A DNA stretch of 64,000 nt from Chryseobacterium sp. ON_d1. GTDB lineage: Bacteria > Bacteroidota > Bacteroidia > Flavobacteriales > Weeksellaceae. Below are positions 1 to 8,132 of the stretch, piece by piece (the stretch's first letter is position 1; each line of letters opens with the position of its first letter). The translations under genes and the position numbers were made by a program. The stretch covers positions 62,001 through 126,000 of the forward strand of contig NZ_BJTC01000014.1 of the NCBI RefSeq assembly GCF_006829085.1. The letters are read 5' to 3'. The notes beneath the pieces are model-generated. The model saw nothing but the letters and a program-made list of their open reading frames with translations. It was not told where the DNA came from and did not search any database.

Positions 1-239
1 ATTTTATCCAGCATTGCTGCCTGTTCTTCATTAAGGCTGAGCTTTCCTCTGTATTTTTTTCCTATTTTCCGTAGATCAGAATTATAAGATGGGTTGAAAT
101 TTTCAGCAGAAGTATCAGAAAATGAATGCTCATTTCCAAAATTGATCGGAATATCCGGATCTCCGGAAACATCAATAATAGAATAATCTGTTGGTAATGG
201 AAGCGGGTCGTTTGGCATAAAAATATCAGTGCTTATCAT
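1..239 (-). CDS. Partial unidentified protein, runs off the left edge
   Basis: The N-terminal part of a gene on the minus strand continues beyond base 1. Two in-frame ATGs are possible, at 239 and at 218; an in-frame stop lies just upstream of 239. The visible part is rich in Asp, Pro, Ser and Asn and ends with a more basic stretch (RKIGKKYRGKLSLNEEQAAM). I do not recognise the family. The last part loosely resembles proteins with a TerB N-terminal region, but that is a weak impression. The ATG at 239 overlaps the end of the 60-codon frame upstream by 14 bases, so the two may be translationally coupled, or they may be one gene split by a frameshift. Confidence 0.5.
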   Translation of the reverse strand, partial: MISTDIFMPNDPLPLPTDYSIIDVSGDPDIPINFGNEHSFSDTSAENFNPSYNSDLRKIGKKYRGKLSLNEEQAAMLDK

Positions 240-408
240 GATAACGTTTCACACCGTTCTTTGCCCATAAGCTATGGGTATTCATTCCCGTGACATCTTT
301 AATGTCATTGGAGGGAATTTCCGATAAAATTCTTTTTAAAGAGCAGCTCTCCTTTTCTATTGCTTTCGAAGCGGGAACCTGAAGGTCCGGATTTTCAAAA
401 TTGTTCAT
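226..408 (-). CDS. Small hypothetical protein (60 aa)
   Basis: A 60-codon frame with an ATG start, ending inside the start of the next gene. It has no signal peptide or membrane segment and no family I recognise; it is mixed-charge, with a basic end (KNGVKRYHDKH). Its position directly before a same-strand gene with a short overlap suggests a real leader gene of an operon. Alternatively it is the 5' part of the downstream gene displaced by a frameshift. Confidence is low because the frame is short. Confidence 0.35.
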   Translation of the reverse strand: MNNFENPDLQVPASKAIEKESCSLKRILSEIPSNDIKDVTGMNTHSLWAKNGVKRYHDKH

Positions 409-606
409 CTTAATACATTTGAGTGATGGTCATTAGTTTTTTTGATTGTAAATCAATTTTCTAATATAGCAATATATTAGCCCAAATGTATTGAAGATCC
501 GGAAATATTCTTTACGGTTTCCCGTAATGGAGTTCATGCAGTAAAAGCAAAGGACTCAAAGGGAAATGTTAACATCAGCTTATTTTCACTTCCAGCTGTG
601 CGATTT

Positions 607-1233
607 TTAATGGTCAAGCTGTCTTTGAAATTCTTCCAGATACCTGGCAATGTGAATTCCGTCTGCCAATCCATGGTGTGCTTCTACAGATACCGGGAGG
701 TATTTTCTGCCATCACGGATGTTGAACCTTCCAAAAGCAACTTTAGGAACAGATTCCTGTGTATTAAAGTCTGTAGGCTGTAATATGGCGCTGAAGGAAT
801 TCCACGGAATGGTAGTGTGCCTTACATGATCTTTTCCGAGTCTTTCATTGCTTAATCTCAGTCCTGAAGTTTCATGTACTCCTTTTATCTCCTCCTGTAA
901 AGCTGCGTTAAAAACTTCAAAATCTTCTGAGAAATGAGTAAAAGAAAAACCGAATGTCCCATCAGGCCTTCCTATCGTACTGCCGGCATGAACGGTCTCA
1001 AACTGAACAACCTGTCCGTCAACGATTCTGAGTTTTAACTCATCAATTGTATTGATTGCCACCATAGATTTGTGAAAATAGTAGGCAAAAAATGAATACC
1101 CTTTCTCTTTGGCTGTATCATATGCTTTTGTGCAGTCAACCTCCGTTGTAAATCCGAAATAAGGGCTTGCCATACCAGAGAAAAATTCAAAATGTTCTTT
1201 TCTGTTCCAGCTGTCTATATCTATGATCTTCAT
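607..1233 (-). CDS. Chloramphenicol acetyltransferase-like protein (CatA fold)
   Basis: A 208-residue protein of the usual length for the classical trimeric CAT family, which transfers acetyl from acetyl-CoA to chloramphenicol O3. The family signature HHGLADG is at residues 186-192, and its second His (187) is the general base. The N-terminal region has the family's start followed by a sheet around residues 64-100. Whether it truly acetylates chloramphenicol cannot be told from sequence; chromosomal CAT-like genes of this type are common in flavobacteria and may use other substrates. It diverges from the dehydrogenase at 1446 across a 212-base gap, so the two may share a control region. Confidence 0.85.
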   Translation of the reverse strand: MKIIDIDSWNRKEHFEFFSGMASPYFGFTTEVDCTKAYDTAKEKGYSFFAYYFHKSMVAINTIDELKLRIVDGQVVQFETVHAGSTIGRPDGTFGFSFTHFSEDFEVFNAALQEEIKGVHETSGLRLSNERLGKDHVRHTTIPWNSFSAILQPTDFNTQESVPKVAFGRFNIRDGRKYLPVSVEAHHGLADGIHIARYLEEFQRQLDH

Positions 1234-1445
1234 TAATTCTTATTTGCTGCAAATTTCTGAAAGTTTCTCCGGTTTAAAAAGTTTATGACTGAAAATATTA
1301 TTAAAACTTAACGTTACAAGACCGGGATTTGGTAGATATTTTGATGCAAAATAAACGTATTTGTAATTTCACTTATCTACTTTCAGGTAAATCCTTTTAT
1401 TCGGAGGATCAATACTACGTAATTTAATAATTAAAATATAAGAAT

Positions 1446-2297
1446 ATGGCAATGGAAAAAATCGGATTCATCGGATTAGGAAATATGGGACACCCTATGG
1501 CAAAGAATATTGAAAAAGCGGGATTTCCACTTTCAGTATATAACAGATCCCCTGAAAAAGCCAGAGACTTTGAAGAAAAATCAACAGTCTGTACTCAAAT
1601 TAAAGATCTTGTACAAAACAGTGATATTATATTCACAATGCTTACTAACGATAAGGCTGTAAAAGCGGTATATGAAGAAATTATTCCTTTAAATATTCAG
1701 GGAAAGCTCTTTGTGGATATGAGTACGATCTCTCCGGAAACATCTACAGAAACTGCAGCAGCTCTGAAAATAAAAGAAGCTTCTTTTATTGATGCTCCTG
1801 TAGCAGGAAGTACTCTGCCGGCTCAGGAAGGAACACTTATTATTATGGCAGGAGGTGAAGAAAAAGATATACAGCGTGCTATGCCTTATCTTTTGAAAAT
1901 GGGGAAATCTGTAAAACATTTGGGAGAAAATGGAAAAGGAATCGCAGGAAAACTATCCATCAATTATTTTCTGTCTGCCATTTATCAGGGCTTGGCAGAG
2001 ACTGTTCTGCTGGCCGGAAAATTAGGAATTGAACGGTCAGATATGCTGGAAATAATCAATGAAAGTGCCAGCGGAAGCGGTGCAACAAAGGTAAAAACCC
2101 CTCTGTTAATTGCAGATCAGTATGCTCCTGCATTTGCTCTTGATCTGATGCTGAAAGATATTCTCCTCGCGAAGAATGCAGGTGCTGATTTTCCTCTGTC
2201 TGAAACTCTGATAAAAACATATCAAAATGCACACGATAAAGGTTTTGGTGAGGATGATGTCATAGGAATCATCAATTATTTAAAAACAATAGAATAA
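1446..2297 (+). CDS. NAD(P)-dependent beta-hydroxyacid dehydrogenase
   Basis: A 283-residue member of the 3-hydroxyisobutyrate/6-phosphogluconate dehydrogenase superfamily, cytosolic, oxidising a small beta-hydroxyacid or reducing a semialdehyde. The Rossmann dinucleotide loop GFIGLGNMG is at residues 7-15, the substrate-loop motif DAPVAGS at 117-123, and the catalytic Lys 169 with Asn 173 lies in GKLSIN. The C-terminal half is the helical dimer domain. The start is ATG at 1446; a second ATG two codons on is equally possible. It is followed after one base by the PPC-domain gene, so the two are almost certainly cotranscribed. The exact substrate is unknown. Confidence 0.9.
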   Translation: MAMEKIGFIGLGNMGHPMAKNIEKAGFPLSVYNRSPEKARDFEEKSTVCTQIKDLVQNSDIIFTMLTNDKAVKAVYEEIIPLNIQGKLFVDMSTISPETSTETAAALKIKEASFIDAPVAGSTLPAQEGTLIIMAGGEEKDIQRAMPYLLKMGKSVKHLGENGKGIAGKLSINYFLSAIYQGLAETVLLAGKLGIERSDMLEIINESASGSGATKVKTPLLIADQYAPAFALDLMLKDILLAKNAGADFPLSETLIKTYQNAHDKGFGEDDVIGIINYLKTIE

Positions 2298-2298
2298 A

Positions 2299-2769
2299 AT
2301 GGAGATCATCAATTATAAAGGAAAACATTGGTCTGCAAGAAAAGCAGATCATATTTATATCGTAAGTATTGATAACCATTCCAATATGGTAGAATCCTTA
2401 ACAGATTTTATTCAGAATCAGGGAATCCATGCAGGAGAAGTGACCGGAATAGGCGCTGTGAGTGAAGCTACTCTCCGATTCTTTAATCCCATAACCAAAA
2501 AATATGTGGATAAAACTTTTAAAGAACAGATGGAAGTCTCCAATATTTCCGGGAATGTTTCTGAAATAGAAGGAAAATTGACTCTTCATCTGCACATTAC
2601 ACTGGGAAGAGAAGATTACACCGCTTTGGCAGGACACCTTTTAGAAGCAAAAATTCAGGGAGCTGCAGAATTCATTTTCTATCCCCTGAATACCAGAATC
2701 GTAAAAATTAAAAATGAAGAAACGGGAATCAATCTTTATGATTTTGAAAAACAGAACCTGGAAGGTTAG
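2299..2769 (+). CDS. PPC-domain (DUF296) protein
   Basis: A 156-residue single-domain PPC/DUF296 protein. In plants this domain accompanies AT-hooks; bacterial stand-alone forms are trimeric and of unknown biochemical role. The diagnostic pattern is the LHLH pair (His 97 and 99) followed by GREDY and AGHL (His 113), which form the metal-binding face in solved bacterial homologues. There is no AT-hook or export signal. It follows the dehydrogenase gene after a one-base gap, which hints at a shared metabolic role. The inverted repeat at 2840-2869 lies downstream. Confidence 0.85.
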   Translation: MEIINYKGKHWSARKADHIYIVSIDNHSNMVESLTDFIQNQGIHAGEVTGIGAVSEATLRFFNPITKKYVDKTFKEQMEVSNISGNVSEIEGKLTLHLHITLGREDYTALAGHLLEAKIQGAAEFIFYPLNTRIVKIKNEETGINLYDFEKQNLEG

Positions 2770-2839
2770 CATCATCAGTGAACATCGGAATAAGGCAGAA
2801 AATATAATTCCTTAATATAATAATATAGAAGGAAGATAC

Positions 2840-2869
2840 AAAGACACAGGAACTCTATCCTGTGTCTTT
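2840..2869. terminator. Bidirectional intrinsic terminator
   Basis: A perfect 12-bp stem (AAAGACACAGGA pairing with TCCTGTGTCTTT) closes a 6-base loop between the converging PPC gene (+) and AraC gene (-). It is GC-containing and flanked by T/A runs on both sides, so it can serve both genes. Confidence 0.8.
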
Positions 2870-2926
2870 GCATTTCCAGCAAACAAGCAATGCTTATACT
2901 ATAAATTGTGTTTTTAATGATTTACT

Positions 2927-3730
2927 CTATACTTCTGTAGTCGTCATCCCAAATTTTTTTTTGAAAGAAGAATAAAAATGGGATAAATTCTCAAAACCCA
3001 GATCAAGATAAATATCTGAAGGTTTTTTATCTCGGTTTTTTATTAAATAATAGGCTTCCTTTAATCTTTTTTCTTTCAGCCATTGTTTGGGCGTCATCTG
3101 AAATATTTTATTGAAATCTCTCTTAAACCCGGAAAGACTGCGGCCTGTAAGCTTTGCAAAAGCATCTACCGATACATTAAACATGAAGTTCTTGTTCATG
3201 AACTCTTCAAGGTCAATCTTATGAGGTTCAGAAAAATCAAAAAGAAGATTTTTAAAATCCGGGTTACTCAGCAAAAGTAATTCTATAGCTTCCTTCACTT
3301 TTAGAGCTGCAAGTTTTGAAGGTACCTCCTGTGTCTTGTCGATATAGGGAATAAGAGAGGCAAAATAACTCTTAAAAAAATCATCAGGTTCAAAGAACAA
3401 CCGCTGGTCACCTGGAAAATAAGCACGTGCAACTATTTTATTTTCAGCAGCATACTGTTTCAGTGTTTCATCATCAAGCGTAATAGAAACAAACTGATAT
3501 TTTTCTTTGGCAGATGGATGTTTGACCGTCCTGATCAGTTGATTCTTTCTGACCAGAACCACTGTATTTTCTTTAATTACCGTCTTTCCTTGCTCATGGA
3601 AGGCATGAGTTTCCCCTGAGATCTGAAATCCCAGAAAATGGTCAGGAATAAACTCCTCATGGCCTCTGTAAGATTCAAAAGCACATGAATAAACCAGTTT
3701 GTCAAATATAATCTCAGAAGTATTTTCCAT
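2927..3730 (-). CDS. AraC family transcriptional regulator
   Basis: A 267-residue protein with an N-terminal beta-rich effector domain (about 15-150) and a C-terminal double helix-turn-helix (about 165-262). The latter includes the family pattern around FAKLTGRSLSGFKRDFNKIF and the second HTH ending LGFENLSHFYSSFKKKFG. It is the last gene of a three-gene minus-strand run (SDR, GlcG-like, AraC) with a 19-bp gap to the GlcG-like frame. It therefore probably controls its own operon, as often seen for AraC/SDR pairs. The inducer is unknown. Confidence 0.9.
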   Translation of the reverse strand: MENTSEIIFDKLVYSCAFESYRGHEEFIPDHFLGFQISGETHAFHEQGKTVIKENTVVLVRKNQLIRTVKHPSAKEKYQFVSITLDDETLKQYAAENKIVARAYFPGDQRLFFEPDDFFKSYFASLIPYIDKTQEVPSKLAALKVKEAIELLLLSNPDFKNLLFDFSEPHKIDLEEFMNKNFMFNVSVDAFAKLTGRSLSGFKRDFNKIFQMTPKQWLKEKRLKEAYYLIKNRDKKPSDIYLDLGFENLSHFYSSFKKKFGMTTTEV

Positions 3731-3748
3731 GATGCAAATATCTGAAAT

Positions 3749-4150
3749 TTAAGCCATAGCCTGCGCTCCCGCTTCTGCAATTTCCTTATCCTGCTCCGGA
3801 GTTCCTCCTGAGGAGCCTATGGCACCTATGATCTTTCCGCCGTTATCTTTTAAAACAACACCGCCAGCAATGGTCAGAAGTCCTTCATTTGAATTCAGCA
3901 TTCCATAGCTATGGATACCTGTTTCTGAGATGATTCCTCCCATGATATCGCTGTTTACTCCAAACATGACTGCTGTTTTTGCTTTCTTGATGGCAAAATC
4001 AATCACGCCGTAGACACTGTCCAATCTTGCCAATGCAACAAGATGTCCTCCGGAATCCACCACAGCGATACTCACAGGAATATTCATAGATAATGCCCTT
4101 TCCCTTGCTGCATTTAGGGCTTTTTCAGCAGTTTTATAATTCAGTTCCAT
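3749..4150 (-). CDS. GlcG/HbpS family protein (DUF336)
   Basis: A 133-residue protein of the HbpS/GlcG family, whose members bind haem or accompany glycolate-type oxidation operons. The family features are IPVSIAVVDSGGHLVALARLD near residue 25 and the Gly-rich C-terminal GGVVLKDNGGKIIGAIG segment. An ATG at 4150 fits the family start (MELNYKTA); an upstream start at 4177 would overlap the SDR gene and add nine poorly conserved residues. It lies four bases after the SDR stop. There is no signal peptide, so it acts in the cytosol. The function is not established. Confidence 0.85.
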   Translation of the reverse strand: MELNYKTAEKALNAARERALSMNIPVSIAVVDSGGHLVALARLDSVYGVIDFAIKKAKTAVMFGVNSDIMGGIISETGIHSYGMLNSNEGLLTIAGGVVLKDNGGKIIGAIGSSGGTPEQDKEIAEAGAQAMA

Positions 4151-4154
4151 ACCC

Positions 4155-4943
4155 CTAGCTTTTTGCGTTCCATGCATCTGCCTGAAGCTGTTTTACAAAA
4201 TCTTCAGTTTCCTTTGGATGCACATTCCTGAAATTACTGTTGTCATCCAATGCTACATTTACAATCACTTCAGCCATAGACTGCGGATCAAGCTGGTGTG
4301 CTAAAGATTCAGCAGCACCGTCAAAAGCAGATTCTGGTGTAAAGTTGACCTTCGGATCATACCAGTGGAAAATAGAGTCTACTCCCCTGTCATTAAAGCC
4401 TGTTCCGAATACGCCCGGATTACAGGTTGCAATCTTGATATTAAATGGAGCCAGCTCGTTTCTCAACCCTTCTGCAATGGATTCCAGTGCATGTTTGGAA
4501 GAACAATAAGCTGCTACGTAAGGAACTGTCCATAAACCTCCCATTGAAGAAGTGAAAACAATCTTTCCCCTTTTCTTTTCAACAAACTTTTTGATAAAGC
4601 CCTGAGCAAGATTCAATGCACTAAACACATTCACCTCAAACATAGAGCGGATAATGTCTACCGGCTGTTCCGCAATGGGACCGCCTTCCATAATTCCGGC
4701 ATTACTGATTAGGATATCTATTTCATATTTCTTCAGGATATAATCGATATCTCTTTGACTGGTTACATCAAGTTTATCCACTGTAAGATCAATTCCATGT
4801 TCTTTAGCTTCACGGATTAAATCACTCATCTGAGGATAGATCTGTACAGTGGCAATCACCTTATGCCCTTTCTTAGCAAAATCAAAAGCAGCAATCTTTC
4901 CGAATCCACTTGCTGCACCTGTAATTAAAATTGTTTTACTCAT
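4155..4943 (-). CDS. SDR family oxidoreductase
   Basis: A 262-residue classical short-chain dehydrogenase. The cofactor loop TGAASGFG is at residues 8-15, the NAG motif at 81-83, and the catalytic residues are Ser 133, Tyr 146 and Lys 150 (YCSSK). The substrate is unknown. It is the first gene of the SDR/GlcG-like/AraC operon; the upstream region to 5346 is non-coding and AT-rich. Confidence 0.9.
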   Translation of the reverse strand: MSKTILITGAASGFGKIAAFDFAKKGHKVIATVQIYPQMSDLIREAKEHGIDLTVDKLDVTSQRDIDYILKKYEIDILISNAGIMEGGPIAEQPVDIIRSMFEVNVFSALNLAQGFIKKFVEKKRGKIVFTSSMGGLWTVPYVAAYCSSKHALESIAEGLRNELAPFNIKIATCNPGVFGTGFNDRGVDSIFHWYDPKVNFTPESAFDGAAESLAHQLDPQSMAEVIVNVALDDNSNFRNVHPKETEDFVKQLQADAWNAKS

Positions 4944-5174
4944 TGAATTCTTTTTTTATGATGGTACAAATTTCATAGATTTAAGTAAGGGCTATATTGT
5001 CTGAAAGTTCATTTTTATATTGCTGGAAAGTTCAGGAAGTATATTCGTTTTGATTATTTTATAGATAAAAACACCTCTGATTATCAGTGGATTGATTATA
5101 TAAACGAAGTTCTTAACGGAAAATAAACTATACAGGCTGTTTTAAATTGAAACAGCTTTTTTAATATCAATAGG

Positions 5175-5192
5175 AATGGGCTTTAGCCCATT
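5175..5192. repeat. Palindrome, GGCTTTAGCC core (copy 1)
   Basis: Arms AATGGGCT and AGCCCATT surround a TT centre. The same core recurs 20 bases further on. REP-like palindromes of this kind are scattered in flavobacterial genomes; that statement is from general knowledge, not from this window. Confidence 0.7.
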
Positions 5193-5213
5193 TAATAAAA
5201 AGAAATATCATCA

Positions 5214-5227
5214 TTGGCTTTAGCCAA
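5214..5227. repeat. Palindrome, GGCTTTAGCC core (copy 2)
   Basis: Arms TTGGCT and AGCCAA surround a TT centre. The core matches the palindrome at 5175-5192 but the outer bases differ in a compensating way, so pairing is kept. Confidence 0.65.
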
Positions 5228-5346
5228 AATCTCTCATACAAAAGAACATTGTCCATTATATTTCAATTGACAATTTAAAAAAAATAAACCGTTTGTTGTA
5301 AATTGGTTAAGTTTTTGAAGCTTATTCTATAAAACCAGTCACACCA

Positions 5347-6369
5347 TTGAAATTAATCACATTTACAAAAAAAGGAATTTATTGCCCTCAGGGAAAATTC
5401 TATATAGACCCCTGGCGACCTGTTGATATGGCGGTTATCACTCATGGCCATGCCGATCATGCCCGTTGGGGAATGAAAAAATATCTTTGTCATCATTTTA
5501 CAAAACCTATTCTGCATCAGAGAATCGGAACGGATATCGAATGTCAGAGCGTTCAATATGGAGAAGTTATTACCATCAATGGAGTGAAACTTTCCCTGCA
5601 TCCTGCCGGACATATTATCGGTTCTGCCCAGATAAGAATTGAGTATAAAGGATATGTGACCGTAATTTCGGGAGATTATAAAGTTCAGGATGATGGACTG
5701 AGCACTCCATTTGAGCTGGTAAAATGTAATGAATTTGTGACAGAAAGTACTTTTGGTCTCCCCGTTTACAACTGGCTGGAAGTTCCTGATTTAAATGCAA
5801 AACTGCAGAATTGGGTACTGAAAAATAAAGAGAATAATAAAACCTCCGTTTTTATAGGCTATTCTCTGGGGAAAGCCCAGCGTATCATGACAGCAGTGGA
5901 AGAACTGGGAAAAATATATGTTCACTATTCTATCGGAAAACTGAATGAAGCCTTTGAAACTGTAGGAATTGATCTTCCTGAATACACGATTGCAGATTTC
6001 AGGGAACGTCCGAAAGAAATGCAGCATGAAATCGTCATAGTACCGCCTGCTTTACTCGACAGCAACATCATCAAAAAAATTCCTGATCCGGCCACAGCAA
6101 TATGCTCCGGATGGATGCAGGTTCGCGGTGCCAGAAGATGGCGGAGTGCAGATGCAGGATTTGCCATGAGTGATCATGCAGACTGGAAAGGATTATTGCA
6201 GACTGTAAAAGCAACCGAAGCTGAACTTGTACATGTTACTCACGGGCAGACGGAAGTCTTTTCAAAATATCTGAATGAAATCGGCGTCCGGGCTGATGTT
6301 GTAGAAACACTGTTTGGAGAAGATGAAGAAGAATCTGAAAAAGAAACCCTTGAAACCCCGGGATCATGA
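5347..6369 (+). CDS. Ligase-associated DNA damage response exonuclease
   Basis: A 340-residue metallo-beta-lactamase/beta-CASP-fold nuclease of the family always found beside an ATP-dependent ligase and an Lhr-type helicase. The metal motif HGHADH is at residues 33-38, with further ligand positions in HPAGHIIGSAQ and SGDY. The frame begins with a TTG at 5347; the family N-terminus (LITFTKKGIYCPQGKFYIDPW) starts right there and no ATG is available before the conserved part, so TTG is accepted. Its stop overlaps the ligase start by four bases (ATGA), indicating coupled translation. It is predicted to trim damaged DNA ends before ligation. Confidence 0.9.
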   Translation: MKLITFTKKGIYCPQGKFYIDPWRPVDMAVITHGHADHARWGMKKYLCHHFTKPILHQRIGTDIECQSVQYGEVITINGVKLSLHPAGHIIGSAQIRIEYKGYVTVISGDYKVQDDGLSTPFELVKCNEFVTESTFGLPVYNWLEVPDLNAKLQNWVLKNKENNKTSVFIGYSLGKAQRIMTAVEELGKIYVHYSIGKLNEAFETVGIDLPEYTIADFRERPKEMQHEIVIVPPALLDSNIIKKIPDPATAICSGWMQVRGARRWRSADAGFAMSDHADWKGLLQTVKATEAELVHVTHGQTEVFSKYLNEIGVRADVVETLFGEDEEESEKETLETPGS

Positions 6370-7946
6370 GACACTTTGCAGACCTTATCAACGCGCTGGA
6401 AACCACCAATAAGACCAATGCTAAAATTGATGCCATCATTGATTATCTGGAACGCGCTCCGGATGAAGATAAAGTGTGGTTTATTGCTTTGTTTACCGGA
6501 AAAAGACCCAAGAGAAATGTAAATACCAATTACATGAAAGAGTGGGCATTGGAAATCACAAAACTTCCTTACTGGCTGTTTCAGGAGTCTTATTCTTCTG
6601 TAGGAGATCTTGGTGAAACCTTATCATTAATCCTTCCCCCTCCACAGGAAAAAATAGAGCGTATTTTATCAGAATGGATGAATGACATTGTCAGTCTGAA
6701 AGGCAAAACAGATGCGGAAAAAAAAGAATTCGTACTTCACTCATGGAACGGTTTGGATTATACTGAACGTTTGATTTTCAATAAATTAATTGGCGGAAGT
6801 TTTCGGATTGGTGTATCAGATAAAACATTAATCAATGCATTGACCAGATTTTCAGGTCAGGAGCCGAGCGCATTGATGCACAGTTTAATGGGAAAATGGC
6901 TGCCCGATGAAGTTTCATTCAAAGAATTGATAGATGCAGAAAACGTTAATCCTGATAACTCAAAACCTTATCCTTTTTGTCTTGCCTATCCTTTGGAAAA
7001 AGAACCGGAAGAATTGGGAAATCCTGATGAATGGCTTGTGGAATACAAATGGGACGGAATACGCGGGCAGATTATCAGAAGAAATGATGAAGTCTTCATC
7101 TGGTCAAGAGGCGAAGAACTTGTGACAGACCAGTTTCCTGAGATCAGAGAAGTTGTACAGGGCATGAAAGGCAACTTTGTACTGGATGGAGAAATACTTG
7201 CAGTAAAGGATGGTAGGGTTTTAAATTTCAACGAGTTACAAAAAAGATTGAACAGAAAAACTTTAACTAAGAAAATGCTGGCAGAAATCCCTATAGAGGT
7301 TTTCGCCTATGACCTGCTGGAACTTGAAGATAATGATCTGAGGGAGAAGCCGATCTCTGCAAGAAGAGCTTTGCTTGAAGAATTACTGTTAAATGAAAAT
7401 CCCCAAATTATAAGCATTTCCAGAAGCCTGAACTTTGAAAAATGGCAAGAACTTAATGATCTCAGAGAAAATTCAAGGGATGTAAACAGTGAAGGATTGA
7501 TGTTGAAGCAGAAAAACTCCCCCTACCATTCCGGCAGGAAAAAAGGTGACTGGTGGAAGTGGAAAATCAATCCGTTTACGATTGATGCAGTGCTTATTTA
7601 TGCTCAGAAAGGCAGTGGAAGAAGAAGTGCTTACTATACCGATTATACTTTTGCTGTGAAAAACGGAGATACTTTGGTTACCATTGCCAAAGCCTATTCG
7701 GGGTTGACAGATAAAGAAATCATGGAAGTGAGCCGTTTTGTGACCAAAAATGCTGTCGAGAAATTCGGTCCTGTAAGAACAGTAAAAGCAGAGCTGGTCT
7801 TCGAAATTGCGTTTGAAGGGATAGGTTTCAGTAACCGGCATAAAAGCGGTGTAGCCCTCCGTTTTCCAAGAATTGTAAGATGGCGTAAAGATAAAACAGT
7901 AGATGAAATTGATAATTTGGAAGAGATTAAAAAATTAATACAGTAA
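6366..7946 (+). CDS. ATP-dependent DNA ligase (ligase-associated repair module)
   Basis: A 526-residue ligase with an N-terminal helical DNA-binding domain (1-200), a nucleotidyltransferase domain (about 205-400) and an OB fold (about 410-526). The adenylated lysine is Lys 228 in EYKWDGIRGQ; downstream motifs include LDGEILA, FAYDLLEL, EGLMLKQ and WWKWK. This is the 'cisplatin damage response' ligase class, distinct from the replicative NAD-dependent LigA. It is coupled by a four-base overlap to the exonuclease gene; the helicase gene follows after a 186-base gap filled with repeat-like sequence. Confidence 0.92.
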   Translation: MRHFADLINALETTNKTNAKIDAIIDYLERAPDEDKVWFIALFTGKRPKRNVNTNYMKEWALEITKLPYWLFQESYSSVGDLGETLSLILPPPQEKIERILSEWMNDIVSLKGKTDAEKKEFVLHSWNGLDYTERLIFNKLIGGSFRIGVSDKTLINALTRFSGQEPSALMHSLMGKWLPDEVSFKELIDAENVNPDNSKPYPFCLAYPLEKEPEELGNPDEWLVEYKWDGIRGQIIRRNDEVFIWSRGEELVTDQFPEIREVVQGMKGNFVLDGEILAVKDGRVLNFNELQKRLNRKTLTKKMLAEIPIEVFAYDLLELEDNDLREKPISARRALLEELLLNENPQIISISRSLNFEKWQELNDLRENSRDVNSEGLMLKQKNSPYHSGRKKGDWWKWKINPFTIDAVLIYAQKGSGRRSAYYTDYTFAVKNGDTLVTIAKAYSGLTDKEIMEVSRFVTKNAVEKFGPVRTVKAELVFEIAFEGIGFSNRHKSGVALRFPRIVRWRKDKTVDEIDNLEEIKKLIQ

Positions 7947-8132
7947 TACATTAACGCAATGAACGCAAAGGTTTTTAAAATTATTTCTAATATTTTCCTT
8001 CGCAAAGGTACTTCGTTCAGCGATAAGAAGAGATTATCTTTGCTAAGTGAAACGCCCTTGCGAACAAAAAATAGATCATATACTATAAAATCTTAGCGTC
8101 TTTAGCGGTAAAAATTTAAATCAAAATATAAA
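7947..8132. repeat. Repeat-like intergenic spacer (CGCAAAG/CTTAGCG motifs)
   Basis: This spacer within the repair cluster has several short motifs, AACGCAAAGG, CGCAAAGGTA, TCTTAGCG and CTTTAGCGG, with imperfect inverted relations. Similar GCGCAAAG/CTTTGCG words appear in the gap at 10671-10800. It looks like a member of an intergenic repeat family rather than a promoter-only gap. Confidence 0.45.

Larger units (their letters stand above)
4944..5346. other. Intergenic region with palindromic repeats
   Basis: About 400 bases between divergent genes without a credible frame. It should contain the promoter of the SDR operon and that of the exonuclease gene. Two small palindromes with the shared core GGCTTTAGCC are present at 5175-5192 and 5214-5227; the rest is AT-rich. 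Confidence 0.6.

Noticed and set aside
607..1233. Acquired chloramphenicol resistance gene
   Set aside because: The CAT-like gene has base composition like its neighbours and no mobile element nearby, so it is more likely a resident chromosomal gene; resistance is not claimed.
7473..7841. 122-codon frame antisense to the ligase gene
   Set aside because: Full overlap with a conserved ligase domain and no family match.
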